Positions 12,886 to 22,597 of a DNA stretch of 64,000 nt are shown here, piece after piece. Source of the DNA: Agapanthus africanus (taxonomy: Eukaryota > Streptophyta > Magnoliopsida > Asparagales > Amaryllidaceae); assembly GCA_030015575.1 (NCBI GenBank), contig CM057338.1:632764189-632828188 (forward strand), read 5' to 3'. Position 1 is the first letter of the stretch; each line of letters opens with the position of its first letter. Position numbers and translations under genes: made by a program. The notes beneath the pieces are model-generated. The model saw nothing but the letters and a program-made list of their open reading frames with translations. It made no database searches and was not told the DNA's origin.

Positions 12886-13127
12886 TTTTGCTTTGCATAG
12901 TGATATATATGATATATCCCGCACCTTATTCGATGAGGAAAGAGCCGAGATCCTTTCACCGGGAGTGACCTCTTTAGCAAAACTGGCAGATGCTACAACA
13001 CTCGGTTTGTTTTTTATTGCTTTTGGAGTTTTGCTTTGCATAGTGATGTATATGATATATCCTGCACCTTATTCCATAAGGAAAGAGCCGAGATCCCTTC
13101 ACCGGGAGTGACCTCTTTAGCAAAACT
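12886..13127 (+). repeat. Two tandem copies of a 99-base leader block, period 143
   Basis: The copies at 12886-12984 and 13029-13127 both run from TTTTGCTTTGCATAGTGAT to GACCTCTTTAGCAAAACT with a few differences. A single related block occurs in the third copia leader at about 61668-61766. Confidence 0.85.
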
Positions 13128-13260
13128 AATAAAAGCCTCAAAATCACTCCATTTCAAAATTCACATGATTCTACAACGATATCAAGTTCATTACGCAATA
13201 GGTTTTCAGAAAAACCTGTCGTAGCCCTCCGTTATTTCAGATAAGTCCTACTTAGTATTC

Positions 13261-13475
13261 GTGCTACGTTTGTTGACCTCCGTCAAGGCGTAGTGTGTGG
13301 TAGCTAACTAGTATTTATCTGCTTATGCATATGATGCAGATTGGATTAGGGTAGTCGTACGACCTTGTTGACCTCCGTCAAGGGTCGTACGGGTGGGTTT
13401 GATTCAATCAAGAAATGACGGGTTGAACTTGATTTGCACCCTATGGTTTGTTGACCTCCGTCAAGGTCATGGGAT
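13261..13475 (+). promoter_or_regulatory. Three-hairpin module in the copia leader (outer copy)
   Basis: Three hairpins (about 13263-13293, 13354-13391 and 13439-13473) share the head TTGAC-CTCC-GTCAAGG but have different lower stems: CTACG with CGTAG, CGTACGACC with GGTCGTACG, and CTATG-like with CATGGG. The equivalents at 17927-18138 and 61897-62110 keep the pairing with other bases. Confidence 0.65.
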
Positions 13476-13883
13476 GCTTGGGGCAAAATATTATCGGGAA
13501 TTTCAAGTGTTGAGATTTGCAATGAGATTGCATACCTTCTATGAGATAGTTGGATCCCGATACCCACTACGAGTAATTGTTACTCCTGGGAGAGTTTTAC
13601 ACAGGACAATTAGCCGATCAAGTAGGTGTCTAGAAAGGTGTCAACGGGGTTACGCCTCTGGGAAAACGAGGTTTACTTTAATTAGGTCCGTACGAAAGCA
13701 CGGGGAACCTCCCTCAAAGTACCGACACTGGCCTGGCTGAAAGATTGGCGAAATTGTAGGGTGTAATTAATCCCGGCTAGCCTTTCCTTTTAGGGTTTGA
13801 AGGAAGATTTGATAAAAACAGTGGGAGCCATCCTGATTAGATAAAATAATAACCAATCTGATCTTGCAAGAGCATACGCTAAA

Positions 13884-14358
13884 GTGTTTTCTTCTCTCTC
13901 TCTCCAGGTAGCGACCATATCATGCCTTAATCAAGATAATAATATGGATGTATTGACCGAACCCGCATGTTATACTGTGCTGGGGAACGTTGGTTCCGTT
14001 CTTTCTTATAAGAGTTATAAGACTAGACAGGATATAGAGGAATACCAGGATTCCCATGCCACCCGAATGAAAAAAGTACATGTTGATACATTTTCTTCGG
14101 GTGTATTCGTTACAGAGAACTGTTTCTCCATTTGCTCTACGTCGTGGGTATTAGATACCGGGTCGGGATCGCATATATGTAATCAGTTACATGGGCTTAG
14201 GAAAGGTAGAGAACTTGGAGAAGGTGATAAAGACATAAGGGTTGGAAATGGTGCAATTGTTGCAGCTAAAACCGTCGGGGAATATCACCTTGTATTGCCA
14301 ACTGGTAATACATTGATTCTGAATGAATGCTATTTCATGCCGAACCTGATATGCAACA
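13884..14358 (+). pseudogene. Protease part of the outer Angela element
   Basis: An aspartic protease segment is visible, with SWVLDTGS at about 14144-14167 followed by SHICN, as in Ty1/copia polyproteins, then the conserved CYFMPNLICN stretch at the end. The nested element enters directly after this. No gag domain can be recognised before it. The element is broken and this is a fossil part. Confidence 0.8.
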
Positions 14359-16540
14359 TGTTAGTGTATATGCCCTAGAGGCCATTACTGTATCATACTA
14401 GTTTGTATATTACTTAATGGATGCTTGGGATATTCACCTTGTATATACAATCTTGCTCAAAATAGTAGTATGCTACTTGGTTTGTTTCTACTTCAATGTG
14501 TACATGTGTTTATTTTTGTATATCGCCTATACACATTAGTAGAGCCCTTCGGATCTTTGCTTGATTACCAGCGATGTGATGGCCGTCACACTAGTGGGGC
14601 TGGGTAATCTATAAGCACATCCTTATGCAGGTCCCTGGTCGCAGGACTATCGAGACAGGGCATCGATACTCCGGAGTAGACCAGCGCATGCGCTTCTCAT
14701 CCCAGTGTGGGAGACGGTCTGTCCCACAGCCGTCAGTACGTCGTACTTGAGATAGTATGCGGGTGCTCGTTAGGTTACGGGTACACTGGACAGGACTCGT
14801 CGGGAACTGACTAGTTGGTATTATACCTATCGTCAGTTATCAGTTCCCAGGTGACATGAGTACAGCTTAGTCCGCTGACTTGACACTGTCACTTCGCCTC
14901 GGGTGTGTTCCCACTGTACTTTGATCACTACCCTACCACGGCTCAAAGGAGTCGTGCAAACAGGTGGTGGTTGGGTGCAGTCCCGAAGCACTTGGAGGCA
15001 GTGACGGTTAGACAAGATTCGTCTCTCCCGGTATTGGGGGTTGACATCGCGCTGTGTCTAGGAGAGCCATTACACGAGTAGTCCCTGGCCAGGGCAAACG
15101 AGATATACTGGTAGGTTTCCAGTGTTATCTCAGGGTGTATTGGGCTTCACTCCGGCACGACTTGTACCGCTATTGGGGGACTGACGTTTACCGCCCCCTA
15201 GGCCCGCCATGCGATGTATCAGACGAACAGACCGGACTGTACGGAGAATGTCACACTCAGGCTCAGTAGGAGTTCAGATGGGTTTCGCCTCGTCCGTCTT
15301 CTTGTCGGCATTACCTGGGGACCGTTACGCACAGCTAGTGCCGCTTGCGGTCTGTGGTTAAACCTACTGCCAGCGTAGTGTCGAGTCTTTAGAGTCCCAC
15401 GCAGAAAGCTTTTCGCCTTTAGGCAAAAGAGTAGAGGTCGCATGGTATTGCGACAGGTCGCATGGTTTTGCGACAGGGTTCGGTCACATCCGTGCACTTG
15501 TGCACGTACAGTGTCCGGACAGTTTACACTAGCGGGCTTTGGTTTAAGCCAGATCCTAGTGTACCTTATGGGATTGGATTTATCCAGTTTGCATTCGTGT
15601 TCCTCGGAACGCGGATGCGGGTGTGTATGCACAGTTGACAGAGAGGCAGAGGCAGCGGATTCTCATTAGGGTTGTTGACAGTTGACCGTTGACTTTTTGA
15701 CTTTATGCTCAACCCTAATGAGAATATGATATGTGATTAACTATTATATTAATTAAGTATTATGGTGATATGGTTGTTGACTTGTTGACTTTTGTTGACT
15801 TGTTGACTTTGGTGACTTGTTGACTTTTGTTGACTTGTTGACCGGTTGACTAGGCTTGACTAGTTGACCATCATGATAACCATGGTTATCATTTCATGCC
15901 AAAGACTTTTTCTTGCTTGCTCATTTGAGTAAAATGAGTGCATGACATGATAAGCTTATGGTTGCTTCAAACCATCACATAAGACTTTTTTGATATGATG
16001 AGTTATGATCACTTTGGATTATGAGAGGGTGAAAGACAAAAGAGTTGCTCATTCTTTCTTGCTCATTCTCTCTCTTGTTCTTGAGCTCTCCTCTTGCTCT
16101 CACCCTCAACCTCTTGCTCCCTCTCTTGATCTATGGTTCTCTTGTCTCATGAGTTGAGAATCAAGAACCATAGATAAAATCCCATTCTAAATCATCTCTA
16201 CTCATTCTAGTTCACTAGGTTTAGCAAACCAAGTGAACTAGTTTCTTCAAAGAACGAAGAAGGAGCTAAAGGTTGGAGCTTTCAAGTGGATCTATCTTCG
16301 GCGTACGGAGACAACGAGAAGGAGCCATCGAACCACCATCGGAGCTTGAAGAGAAGGAGTTCAAGTTTAGGTATAACCATCTTCATCCGAGTAGCTAAAT
16401 ATCTTTAGCTTAGTATGCTAGTTTTAGTTTAGGTAAAGATCCCGACCTAGCTTAGTCCATGTTGCCTCTTGCGTTAAAATTTTGATTTTATACCGTTTCC
16501 GCCTCCCCGTAAGAACCGGGGGTCGCAACGTGGACTTACA
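14359..16540 (+). repeat. 5' LTR of the inner Angela element
   Basis: It starts TGTTAGTGTATATGCCC and ends GGACTTACA. Its last third has a series of TTGACTTTTGTTGACTTG-type short repeats (about 15677-15870) and a CT-rich stretch near 16060-16130. The minus-strand open frame at 15219-15632 recurs in the 3' LTR and is probably chance. Confidence 0.96.
15677..15870 (+). repeat. Short TTGACTTGTTGAC repeats in the inner LTR
   Basis: Units of about 8-12 bases of the form TTGACTTGTTGAC and TTGACTTTTG are repeated a dozen times or more. TTGAC is the core of the plant W-box (TTGACC/T), bound by WRKY proteins, so this could be a stress-responsive promoter block, but regulation is not shown. The same array is present at about 23915-24110 in the 3' LTR. 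Confidence 0.6.
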
Positions 16541-16555
16541 GTGGTATCAGAGCCT
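16541..16555 (+). promoter_or_regulatory. Primer-binding site of the inner Angela element
   Basis: TGGTATCAGAGC follows the LTR end TTACA directly, as expected for an initiator tRNA-Met primer. Confidence 0.93.
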
Positions 16556-17509
16556 AACTAAACTTAAACTAGCTTGGTAGTGAAGTGTAACGAAGTTCGG
16601 AACCGAAAAAAATCCAAAAACCAAACTTTTACAAAATCTGAGTTTCTGTTGAAATTTTTTCTGGTCAAAATGAAAAACTTTATACTCCTAAATTCGGCTC
16701 AGGGTTTTGTGTGAACACCCAAGAAAAACGATACAGTAATTTGTCGAAACCGCCGCCCTTCCGCCGCGCGAGCTAGGTAGCCGCCGCGGAACCGCCGCGC
16801 TTTGTCGTCTTCTGTGCATCGTTTTTTCGTGCAGTGTGTGTCTGTGTTGGTTTTGGGATTTTGGAATATATTATATGTGCCCAGATTTTCCAGAAAAGAA
16901 ATTTCCTTTTGGGGTCCAATAATTCCGTATTTTTCCGAACTTCACTGCACTTTGACTATGATGGTTATATCTGTGATGTTTGCATGTATTGAACGTCGGC
17001 TAATCGCTATAAGTCGATTGGTCGGGGTTATACATGATCTGTAATGTGCTGGAATGTGTATATAAATATGTTGGATTGTCGCGGGTGAATAGCCGGGGGT
17101 TGTGAGACGAGAGTTTTCTTTTCTTGCAATTCATGTAAATTTGTAAATTGATGTAATAATTATTTGTATGGCCGCACAACCGGGAAGGGGTTGTAGCCGT
17201 CATTGTATAATTTCTTTTTACTGTTTTTGCTCCTAGGATAGACCCATGGAGGGGTGCACAAACTACCGGGTATGCCGAAGTGTCGAGTGGCCTACTCATG
17301 GAGATGAGGGAGGTTGCTACGCTTCGGGTACTTGGCGGGTAGTTTGCCGCACCCGTAGGGGTCTTGGGTGGGGTTTTGGCTATTCACCGCGACCGTGTAA
17401 TCTGTTTTTGTTACAGGCTCGTACAAATTACAGATTCCTAGTATATCCAATGTATTTATCTGTGATCTGAAATGTTTATCATTGCAGTATATCTATATAT
17501 GATATTATT

Positions 17510-17630
17510 TAGGCGTTGCTTATGTTTTACAGACGCGCTAGCCCAGCCCCCGCTCTGTCGTTAGTTAAGTAACCTAACGGGTAATGACGGGGCCCCGTGG
17601 CGAATGCGAATGGCATAAGCGTACGTCATA
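17510..17630 (+). promoter_or_regulatory. Closed-stem RNA-like structure in the copia leader (inner copy)
   Basis: GCTTATG and CATAAGC close a region with inner arms GTTAG and CTAAC and CCCCG with CGGGG. The outer element has ACTTATG and CATAAGT here, so pairing is kept with a changed base pair. Confidence 0.5.
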
Positions 17631-17670
17631 TTTTGGTTGTTTTCTGCAATGGTAGGATTAAATGATGGGA

Positions 17671-17724
17671 CGCATTAAAAGAACTAATGCAAGAATATCA
17701 CGCATTAAAAGAACTAATGCAAGA
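17671..17724 (+). repeat. 24-base direct repeat, period 30, each unit self-complementary
   Basis: CGCATTAAAAGAACTAATGC followed by AAGA is present twice. Each unit can fold with arms GCATTA and TAATGC. Confidence 0.8.
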
Positions 17725-17926
17725 TAATAAACCAAGTTAAAGTCGTTGGAACACTTTCGAAAAACCACTCGGTTCTTTTCAAAAACAACTTTTAAATGCG
17801 GAGCTTGAGCCACTCCTTTTAAAAGCTATCTCGTTCCATCGACCAAATCAAGTTCACTACGTTCACGGTTTTGCCAAAACCATCTGTAGCCCTCCGTCGT
17901 TTCGCATGAATAGTCAATAGTATTCA

Positions 17927-18138
17927 AGCTGTGTATGTTGGCCAAAGTCAAGGCACAGTGATTGGTAGCTATTGGGTGTTCATGTGTAGCATAGATAGAT
18001 GCGTTGGTTTGGGACAGTCGTACTGCCATTTTGGCCAAAGTCAAGGGTAGGTACGGATGGATCCAAATTAACCTGGATAATGACGGGTAGAACTTGACAT
18101 GTGACTTATGATATTTTGGCCAAAGTCAAGGTCATAAG
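17927..18138 (+). promoter_or_regulatory. Three-hairpin module in the copia leader (inner copy)
   Basis: The three hairpin heads read TTGGC-CAAA-GTCAAGG (about 17927-17960, 18018-18056 and 18103-18138). Their lower stems are CTGTG with CACAG, CGTAC with GTACG, and CTTATGA with TCATAAG. The loop changed from CTCC in the outer element to CAAA here while the stems stayed paired. Confidence 0.65.
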
Positions 18139-18636
18139 AGCATGGGGCAAAAATCCACATCGGGAGTTTCATAAGTACTGAAACTTGCTAGATTTGCATA
18201 CCATTTGGAGTGTGATGATTCTGGTAGGATTCCTTCAGTTTCGTCACGCAATGATATTTGGATCCCGATCCTACTGTGAGTATATGCTACTCCTCGGGAA
18301 ATTTCTCACTTAACGATCAATGCTATAAACCTAGTAGGTGCCTAGAAAGGTGTTAGCGGGGCTACGCCCCCAGGGAAAAGAGGTTCTTTAATTAAGGAAC
18401 TTCGCGAAAGCGTTGGAAAACCTCCCTCGAAGTACCGACACCGGCCTGGCTGAACGGTTAAGCAAGTATTGTACGGTGGGATTGATCCTGACTAATTCTT
18501 CCTTTATGGTTTGAGGAGGGATTCGAGAAACAGTGGGAGCCATCCTGTTTAGACAAACTAAAAACCACTCTAAACTTGCAAGAGCATCATGCTGAGTGTT
18601 TCTTCTTCTCTCTCCTAATTGCAGCGACCAATCAAC

Positions 18637-19475
18637 ATGACTGGACTTAAGTTACTCCTAGATAAAAACAAACTGACAGGGCCAAACTACAAAGATTGGC
18701 TCAGGAATGTCAAGATAGCAATCACTTATGACAAGCTGGGGTATCTTCTTACCACCAAAGCTCCCCCTCTGGTCCAACTTCCAGCGTCGCGGATAAGGAA
18801 ATCCGTAAGACTTGGGAGATTGATAGCGCGAAGGCTAAATGCCTCCTGCTTGCCTCGATGGACAACGAACATCAGAGGAGGCATGAGAATATGGACATGG
18901 AGTCCATATTGCTCCATACAAAAGAACTGTATGGAGAGCAATCACGTATCGCAAGATACGAAGCGTCGAAAAAGTTATTTCGACAAGAATGGCCGTCAGA
19001 TCATCAGTAGCCGAGCACGTGCTAAAGATGATCGGCTACATTGAGGAGCTCGCTGACCTAGGGATCACATTGGAGAGTGAGCTATATACGGATATAGTTC
19101 TCCAGTCCCTTCCTTCCACTTACGCCCAGTTTATACTGAACTTCAACCTACAAGAAAAAGAGGTTGAACTATCAGAGCTCCTCAACATGCTGAGGAGCGC
19201 AGAGGGCACCCTACAGAAAGGTAGAGAAACATCCACTTTGTTTGTAGGAGGATCATCTTCTTCTAGGTCCAAGGCGAAAGCCAAGGGAAAGAAGAAGAAG
19301 GCCCCCGCCTAAACCAAGGGGCGGTGTAGTAAAGTGGATACGAAGGGAAAAGGTAAAGCAACAAAGATAGCGGGGAAGCTTGTGGATAAGGAGAATGCTT
19401 CTATTGTCATAAGAAAGGACACTGGAAGAATGATTGCAGGGCCTGGAAGGCCAGAACACAGGGAATTGAAGCAGG
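18637..19475 (+). pseudogene. Gag region of the inner Angela element
   Basis: The gag start reads MTGLKLLLDKNKLTG, followed by the typical copia NYKDW motif, so the start at 18637 is well supported. The region gives the capsid-like protein of the particle in working members of the family. The later part, near 19040-19310, has the expected helical gag sequence (LQSLPSTYAQFILNF) and a basic tail rich in lysine. This copy looks broken, with a few breaks. Confidence 0.78.
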
Positions 19476-22400
19476 TTGCAGCTTCAGCTTCAGGTGTGTA
19501 TGTTATTGAAAACTGTCTTTCAAATAAACTCTACTTCCTGGGTATTGGATACCGGATCAGGATCTCATATCTGTAATTCTTTGCAGGCGTTGAGAAACCG
19601 TAGGGTTTTGAAGGCAGGTGACATGACCCTCAGAGTTGCGAACGGAGCTAGCATGGATGCTAAAGCCGTGGGGGACTATCACCTGGGAATGTCAGATGGA
19701 CATGTTTTGGTTTTGCGTAATTGCTTTTTTGTACCCAACGCAACTTGTAATATCATTTCTGTATCTTTAGTTTCTAAAGAAGGTTATGAATTTGCGTTTG
19801 TAAGTAATGTTGTAAACATTCACCTTAATCAAGTTTTGATTGGGTCAGGTACATTGAGTAATGGTATATACGTGTTAAACCAACCACAGATTTTCAACGT
19901 CCAGAATACACACAAAAGAAAGTCTCCAGAACTAAATCAGACTTTCTTATGGCATTGTAGATTGGGTCACATCAATGAGAGAAGGTTGACTAAGTTACAT
20001 ACAGAAGGATATTTGAATGCGTTCGAATATCAATCATATGCCACTTGTCAATCTTGTCTCAAAGGAAAGATGACAAAGACTCCGTTTACTGGACATGGAG
20101 TAAGAGCGAGCGAGCTCTTGGGACTCGTACACAGTGACGTGTGCGGTCCAATGTCTACACATGCCCGAAGCGGACATTCTTACTTCATTACTTTTACGGA
20201 TGACTTCTCAAGGTACGGTTATGTCTTCTTAATGAAACATAAGTCCGAGGCCTTTGGAAAATTCCAGGAGTATAAGAATGAAGTAGAGAAACAGACCGGC
20301 AAAAGTATTAAGATTCTAAGATCGGATCGAGGTGGAGAATACTTAAGTGCCGAGTTCCTGGACTATTTAAAAGATAACGGAATTCTCTCTCAGCTTACTC
20401 CTCCATACACCCCGCAACATAACGGTGTATCGGAGAGACGGAACCGCACCCTATTGGATATGGTGCGGTCCATGATGAGTAACGCTGAGTTACCGCGATC
20501 ATTCTGGGGGTATGCACTAGAATCAGCCGCATACCTTTTGAACCGAGTTCCCACTAAGACTGTGCCTACCACGCCATTTGAGATGTGGTGTGGGAAGAGA
20601 CCCCATCTTAATCACATTAAGATATGGGGAAGTCCAGCTTTTGTCAAAAAGCAGCATGCGGACAAGCTCGAGGCACGCTCAGTACTGTGCAAGTTTGTGG
20701 GATATCCAAAGAATTCCAAGGGATATTTCTTCTACTGTGAAGAGGAACAAAAAGTTCTTGTTTCTCGTCATGCCCACTTTCTAGAACACCAGTTCATAGA
20801 AAAAGAAATAAGTGGGAGCGCAGTAGAACTGGAAGAAATTCCAGAACCACAGACTGTTACTGAAAGCTTGGTGGAACCAGAGGGTTCAACAGAACAGGAC
20901 ATTCCTACGCCGCTCCGCAGGAGTAGTAGGCAGTCTCATCCGCCCGAGAGATACTACGGTTTTCTCATAGACGGGGATAGAGAGGATTGCATCATAGATT
21001 ATGATGAGCCTACTAGCTTCCAGCAGGCCGTTCAGAGCGTTGACTCAGTGAAATGGCTGGATGCAATGCGGACCGAAATGGAGTCCATGTACACCAACAA
21101 GGTATGGACGTTGGACATTGCTCCAGACGGGGTAAAACCCGTAGGATGCAAGTGGATCTTCAAAAGGAAGATTGGTGTAGATGGACAGGTTGAGACCTAT
21201 AAAGCTAGGCTGGTAGCAAAGGGTTTTCGTCAAAGACCTGGCTTGGACTACGACGAAACCTTTTCTCTAGTAGCCATGCTGAAATCCATTCGGATCCTTC
21301 TTGCCATTGCTGCCTTCCACGATAATGAGATCTGGCAAATGGACGTAAAGACAGCTTTTCTAAATGGAAATTTAGAGGAGTGTGTCTATATGGACCAGCC
21401 AGAGGGTTTCATTCAGAGTGGGAGCAGCGGAAAGGTGTGCAAGTTGCTTAAGTCCATCTATGGACTAAAGCAGGCATCGCGGAGTTGGAACATCTATTTT
21501 GATGAGACGGTCAAAGAATTTGGCTTTATCAAAAATCCAGATGAACCATGCATCTATAGTAGATTTGTAGCGAGAACTGTAGTATTCCTCGTTTTATACG
21601 TGGATGACATTCTCTTAATAGGAAATGACATTCCTATGCTACAATCTGTCAAGGGGTTCTTGTCACACAGGTTCTCCATGAAAGACCTGGGTGATGCCTC
21701 ATACATTCTGGGTATCCGGATCTACCGTGACAGATCCAAGAGGATATTAGGACTTTCGCAGTCCAGGTACATCGACACCATACTGAAGAGGTTCAGTATG
21801 GAAGATTCCAAGCGCGGTAACCTACCGGCTTGTCACGGGATCACCCTCTCTAAAGAGATGTCTCCCAAGACTGATTTAGAGAGGGATCGCATGTCTATTA
21901 TACCCTACGCTTCTGCGGTAGGCTCTATAATGTATGCGATGTTGTGTACCAGACCATATGTAGCTTATGCACTGAGTGTGGTAAGCCGGTATCAGTCTAA
22001 CCCTGGGGAGAAACACTGGATAGCGGTAAAGAACATTCTCAAGTACCTGAGAAGGACTAAGGAGATGTTCTTGGTGTATGGCGGAAAAGACCTCCAGATC
22101 GAGGCCTTTGCTGACTCCAGCTTCCAGAGTGACAAGGATGATTCCAAGTCCATGTCGGGTTTTGTCTTTACCCTCAATGGAGGGGCGGTGTGTTGGAAGA
22201 GTTCCAAACAGGAAACCGTTGCAGACTCGACGATGGAAGCGGAATACATCGCTGCATCTGATGCCGCAAAAGAAGCTGTCTGGATGAGGAAGTTCTTGAA
22301 AGAACTTCAGGTGGTTCCGTCCATTGTTGATCCAATACCTCTGTATTGCGACAACAATGGGGCTATAGCTTTAGCGAACGAACCCAGGTCCCATCAGAGA

Positions 22401-22583
22401 TCCAGGCACATCTTGAGGCGGTATCACCTGATCAGGGAGATCGTGGATCGCCAGGAGATCGAGGTTCGGAGAGTCGCTTCAGAAGACAACACTGCAGATC
22501 CATTCACCAAGGCCTTGCCCCAGACTCAGTTCGAGCGGCTGATCGAGATGATAGGTCTTCGATACGCCAGTACATGGCCGTAG
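19476..22583 (+). CDS. Pol polyprotein of the inner Angela element (protease, integrase, RT, RNase H)
   Basis: One open frame of 1035 residues carries all pol activities in Ty1/copia order, with integrase before reverse transcriptase. An aspartic protease DTGS lies at residues 25-28. An integrase zinc-binding HHCC set is at about H160, H165, C191 and C194, and the catalytic D-D(35)E triad is at about D221, D284 and E320 (SDRGG and GVSERRN). The GKRP stretch is near 373. Reverse transcriptase runs from about 540 to 760, with the active site YVDD at 708-711. RNase H runs from about 872 to 1010, with acidic residues near D880, E921 and D959. The first ATG is probably not a real start, because these elements make a Gag-Pol polyprotein. 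Products act in cytoplasmic particles, and the integrase acts in the nucleus. It looks whole over this stretch. Confidence 0.93.
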   Translation: MQLQLQVCMLLKTVFQINSTSWVLDTGSGSHICNSLQALRNRRVLKAGDMTLRVANGASMDAKAVGDYHLGMSDGHVLVLRNCFFVPNATCNIISVSLVSKEGYEFAFVSNVVNIHLNQVLIGSGTLSNGIYVLNQPQIFNVQNTHKRKSPELNQTFLWHCRLGHINERRLTKLHTEGYLNAFEYQSYATCQSCLKGKMTKTPFTGHGVRASELLGLVHSDVCGPMSTHARSGHSYFITFTDDFSRYGYVFLMKHKSEAFGKFQEYKNEVEKQTGKSIKILRSDRGGEYLSAEFLDYLKDNGILSQLTPPYTPQHNGVSERRNRTLLDMVRSMMSNAELPRSFWGYALESAAYLLNRVPTKTVPTTPFEMWCGKRPHLNHIKIWGSPAFVKKQHADKLEARSVLCKFVGYPKNSKGYFFYCEEEQKVLVSRHAHFLEHQFIEKEISGSAVELEEIPEPQTVTESLVEPEGSTEQDIPTPLRRSSRQSHPPERYYGFLIDGDREDCIIDYDEPTSFQQAVQSVDSVKWLDAMRTEMESMYTNKVWTLDIAPDGVKPVGCKWIFKRKIGVDGQVETYKARLVAKGFRQRPGLDYDETFSLVAMLKSIRILLAIAAFHDNEIWQMDVKTAFLNGNLEECVYMDQPEGFIQSGSSGKVCKLLKSIYGLKQASRSWNIYFDETVKEFGFIKNPDEPCIYSRFVARTVVFLVLYVDDILLIGNDIPMLQSVKGFLSHRFSMKDLGDASYILGIRIYRDRSKRILGLSQSRYIDTILKRFSMEDSKRGNLPACHGITLSKEMSPKTDLERDRMSIIPYASAVGSIMYAMLCTRPYVAYALSVVSRYQSNPGEKHWIAVKNILKYLRRTKEMFLVYGGKDLQIEAFADSSFQSDKDDSKSMSGFVFTLNGGAVCWKSSKQETVADSTMEAEYIAASDAAKEAVWMRKFLKELQVVPSIVDPIPLYCDNNGAIALANEPRSHQRSRHILRRYHLIREIVDRQEIEVRRVASEDNTADPFTKALPQTQFERLIEMIGLRYASTWP

Positions 22584-22597
22584 TGCAAGTGGGAGAT
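22584..22597 (+). promoter_or_regulatory. Polypurine tract of the inner Angela element
   Basis: AAGTGGGAGAT lies directly before the 3' LTR start TGTTAG. It primes plus-strand DNA in this group. The same string precedes the outer 3' LTR. Confidence 0.9.

Larger units (their letters stand above)
11166..13883 (+). mobile_element. Long untranslated leader of the outer Angela element
   Basis: About 2.7 kb separate the primer-binding site from the first recognisable coding part. There is no credible gene in it. It has a GC-rich inverted repeat (11356-11395, arms GGAACCGC and GCGGTTCC), a large closed stem at 12655-12775, a duplicated block at 12886-13127, three hairpins at 13261-13475 and a conserved stretch at about 13628-13740 shared with 18345-18450. 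It ends in a CT tract followed by CAG at about 13895-13907, which resembles a 3' splice site. BARE elements are known to make a spliced gag RNA, so this leader may be partly an intron. Confidence 0.7.
16556..18636 (+). mobile_element. Untranslated leader of the inner Angela element
   Basis: About 2.1 kb without a credible gene. It holds a GC-rich block at 16747-16800, the closed stem at 17510-17630, a 24-base direct repeat at 17671-17724, the three-hairpin module at 17927-18138, and a conserved block at about 18345-18450 shared with the outer element. It ends in a pyrimidine stretch with TTGCAG at about 18618-18624 just before the gag start, which could be a 3' splice site. Confidence 0.75.

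Noticed and set aside
15219-15632. A 137-residue minus-strand open frame, repeated at 23458-23871
   Set aside because: Both copies lie in the two near-identical LTRs of one young element, so their agreement is due to the LTR copy, not to selection. No domain is recognisable.
16541-16555. tRNA fragments (TGGTATCAGAGC strings)
   Set aside because: Each follows an LTR end directly and is a primer-binding site. There is no cloverleaf around it.
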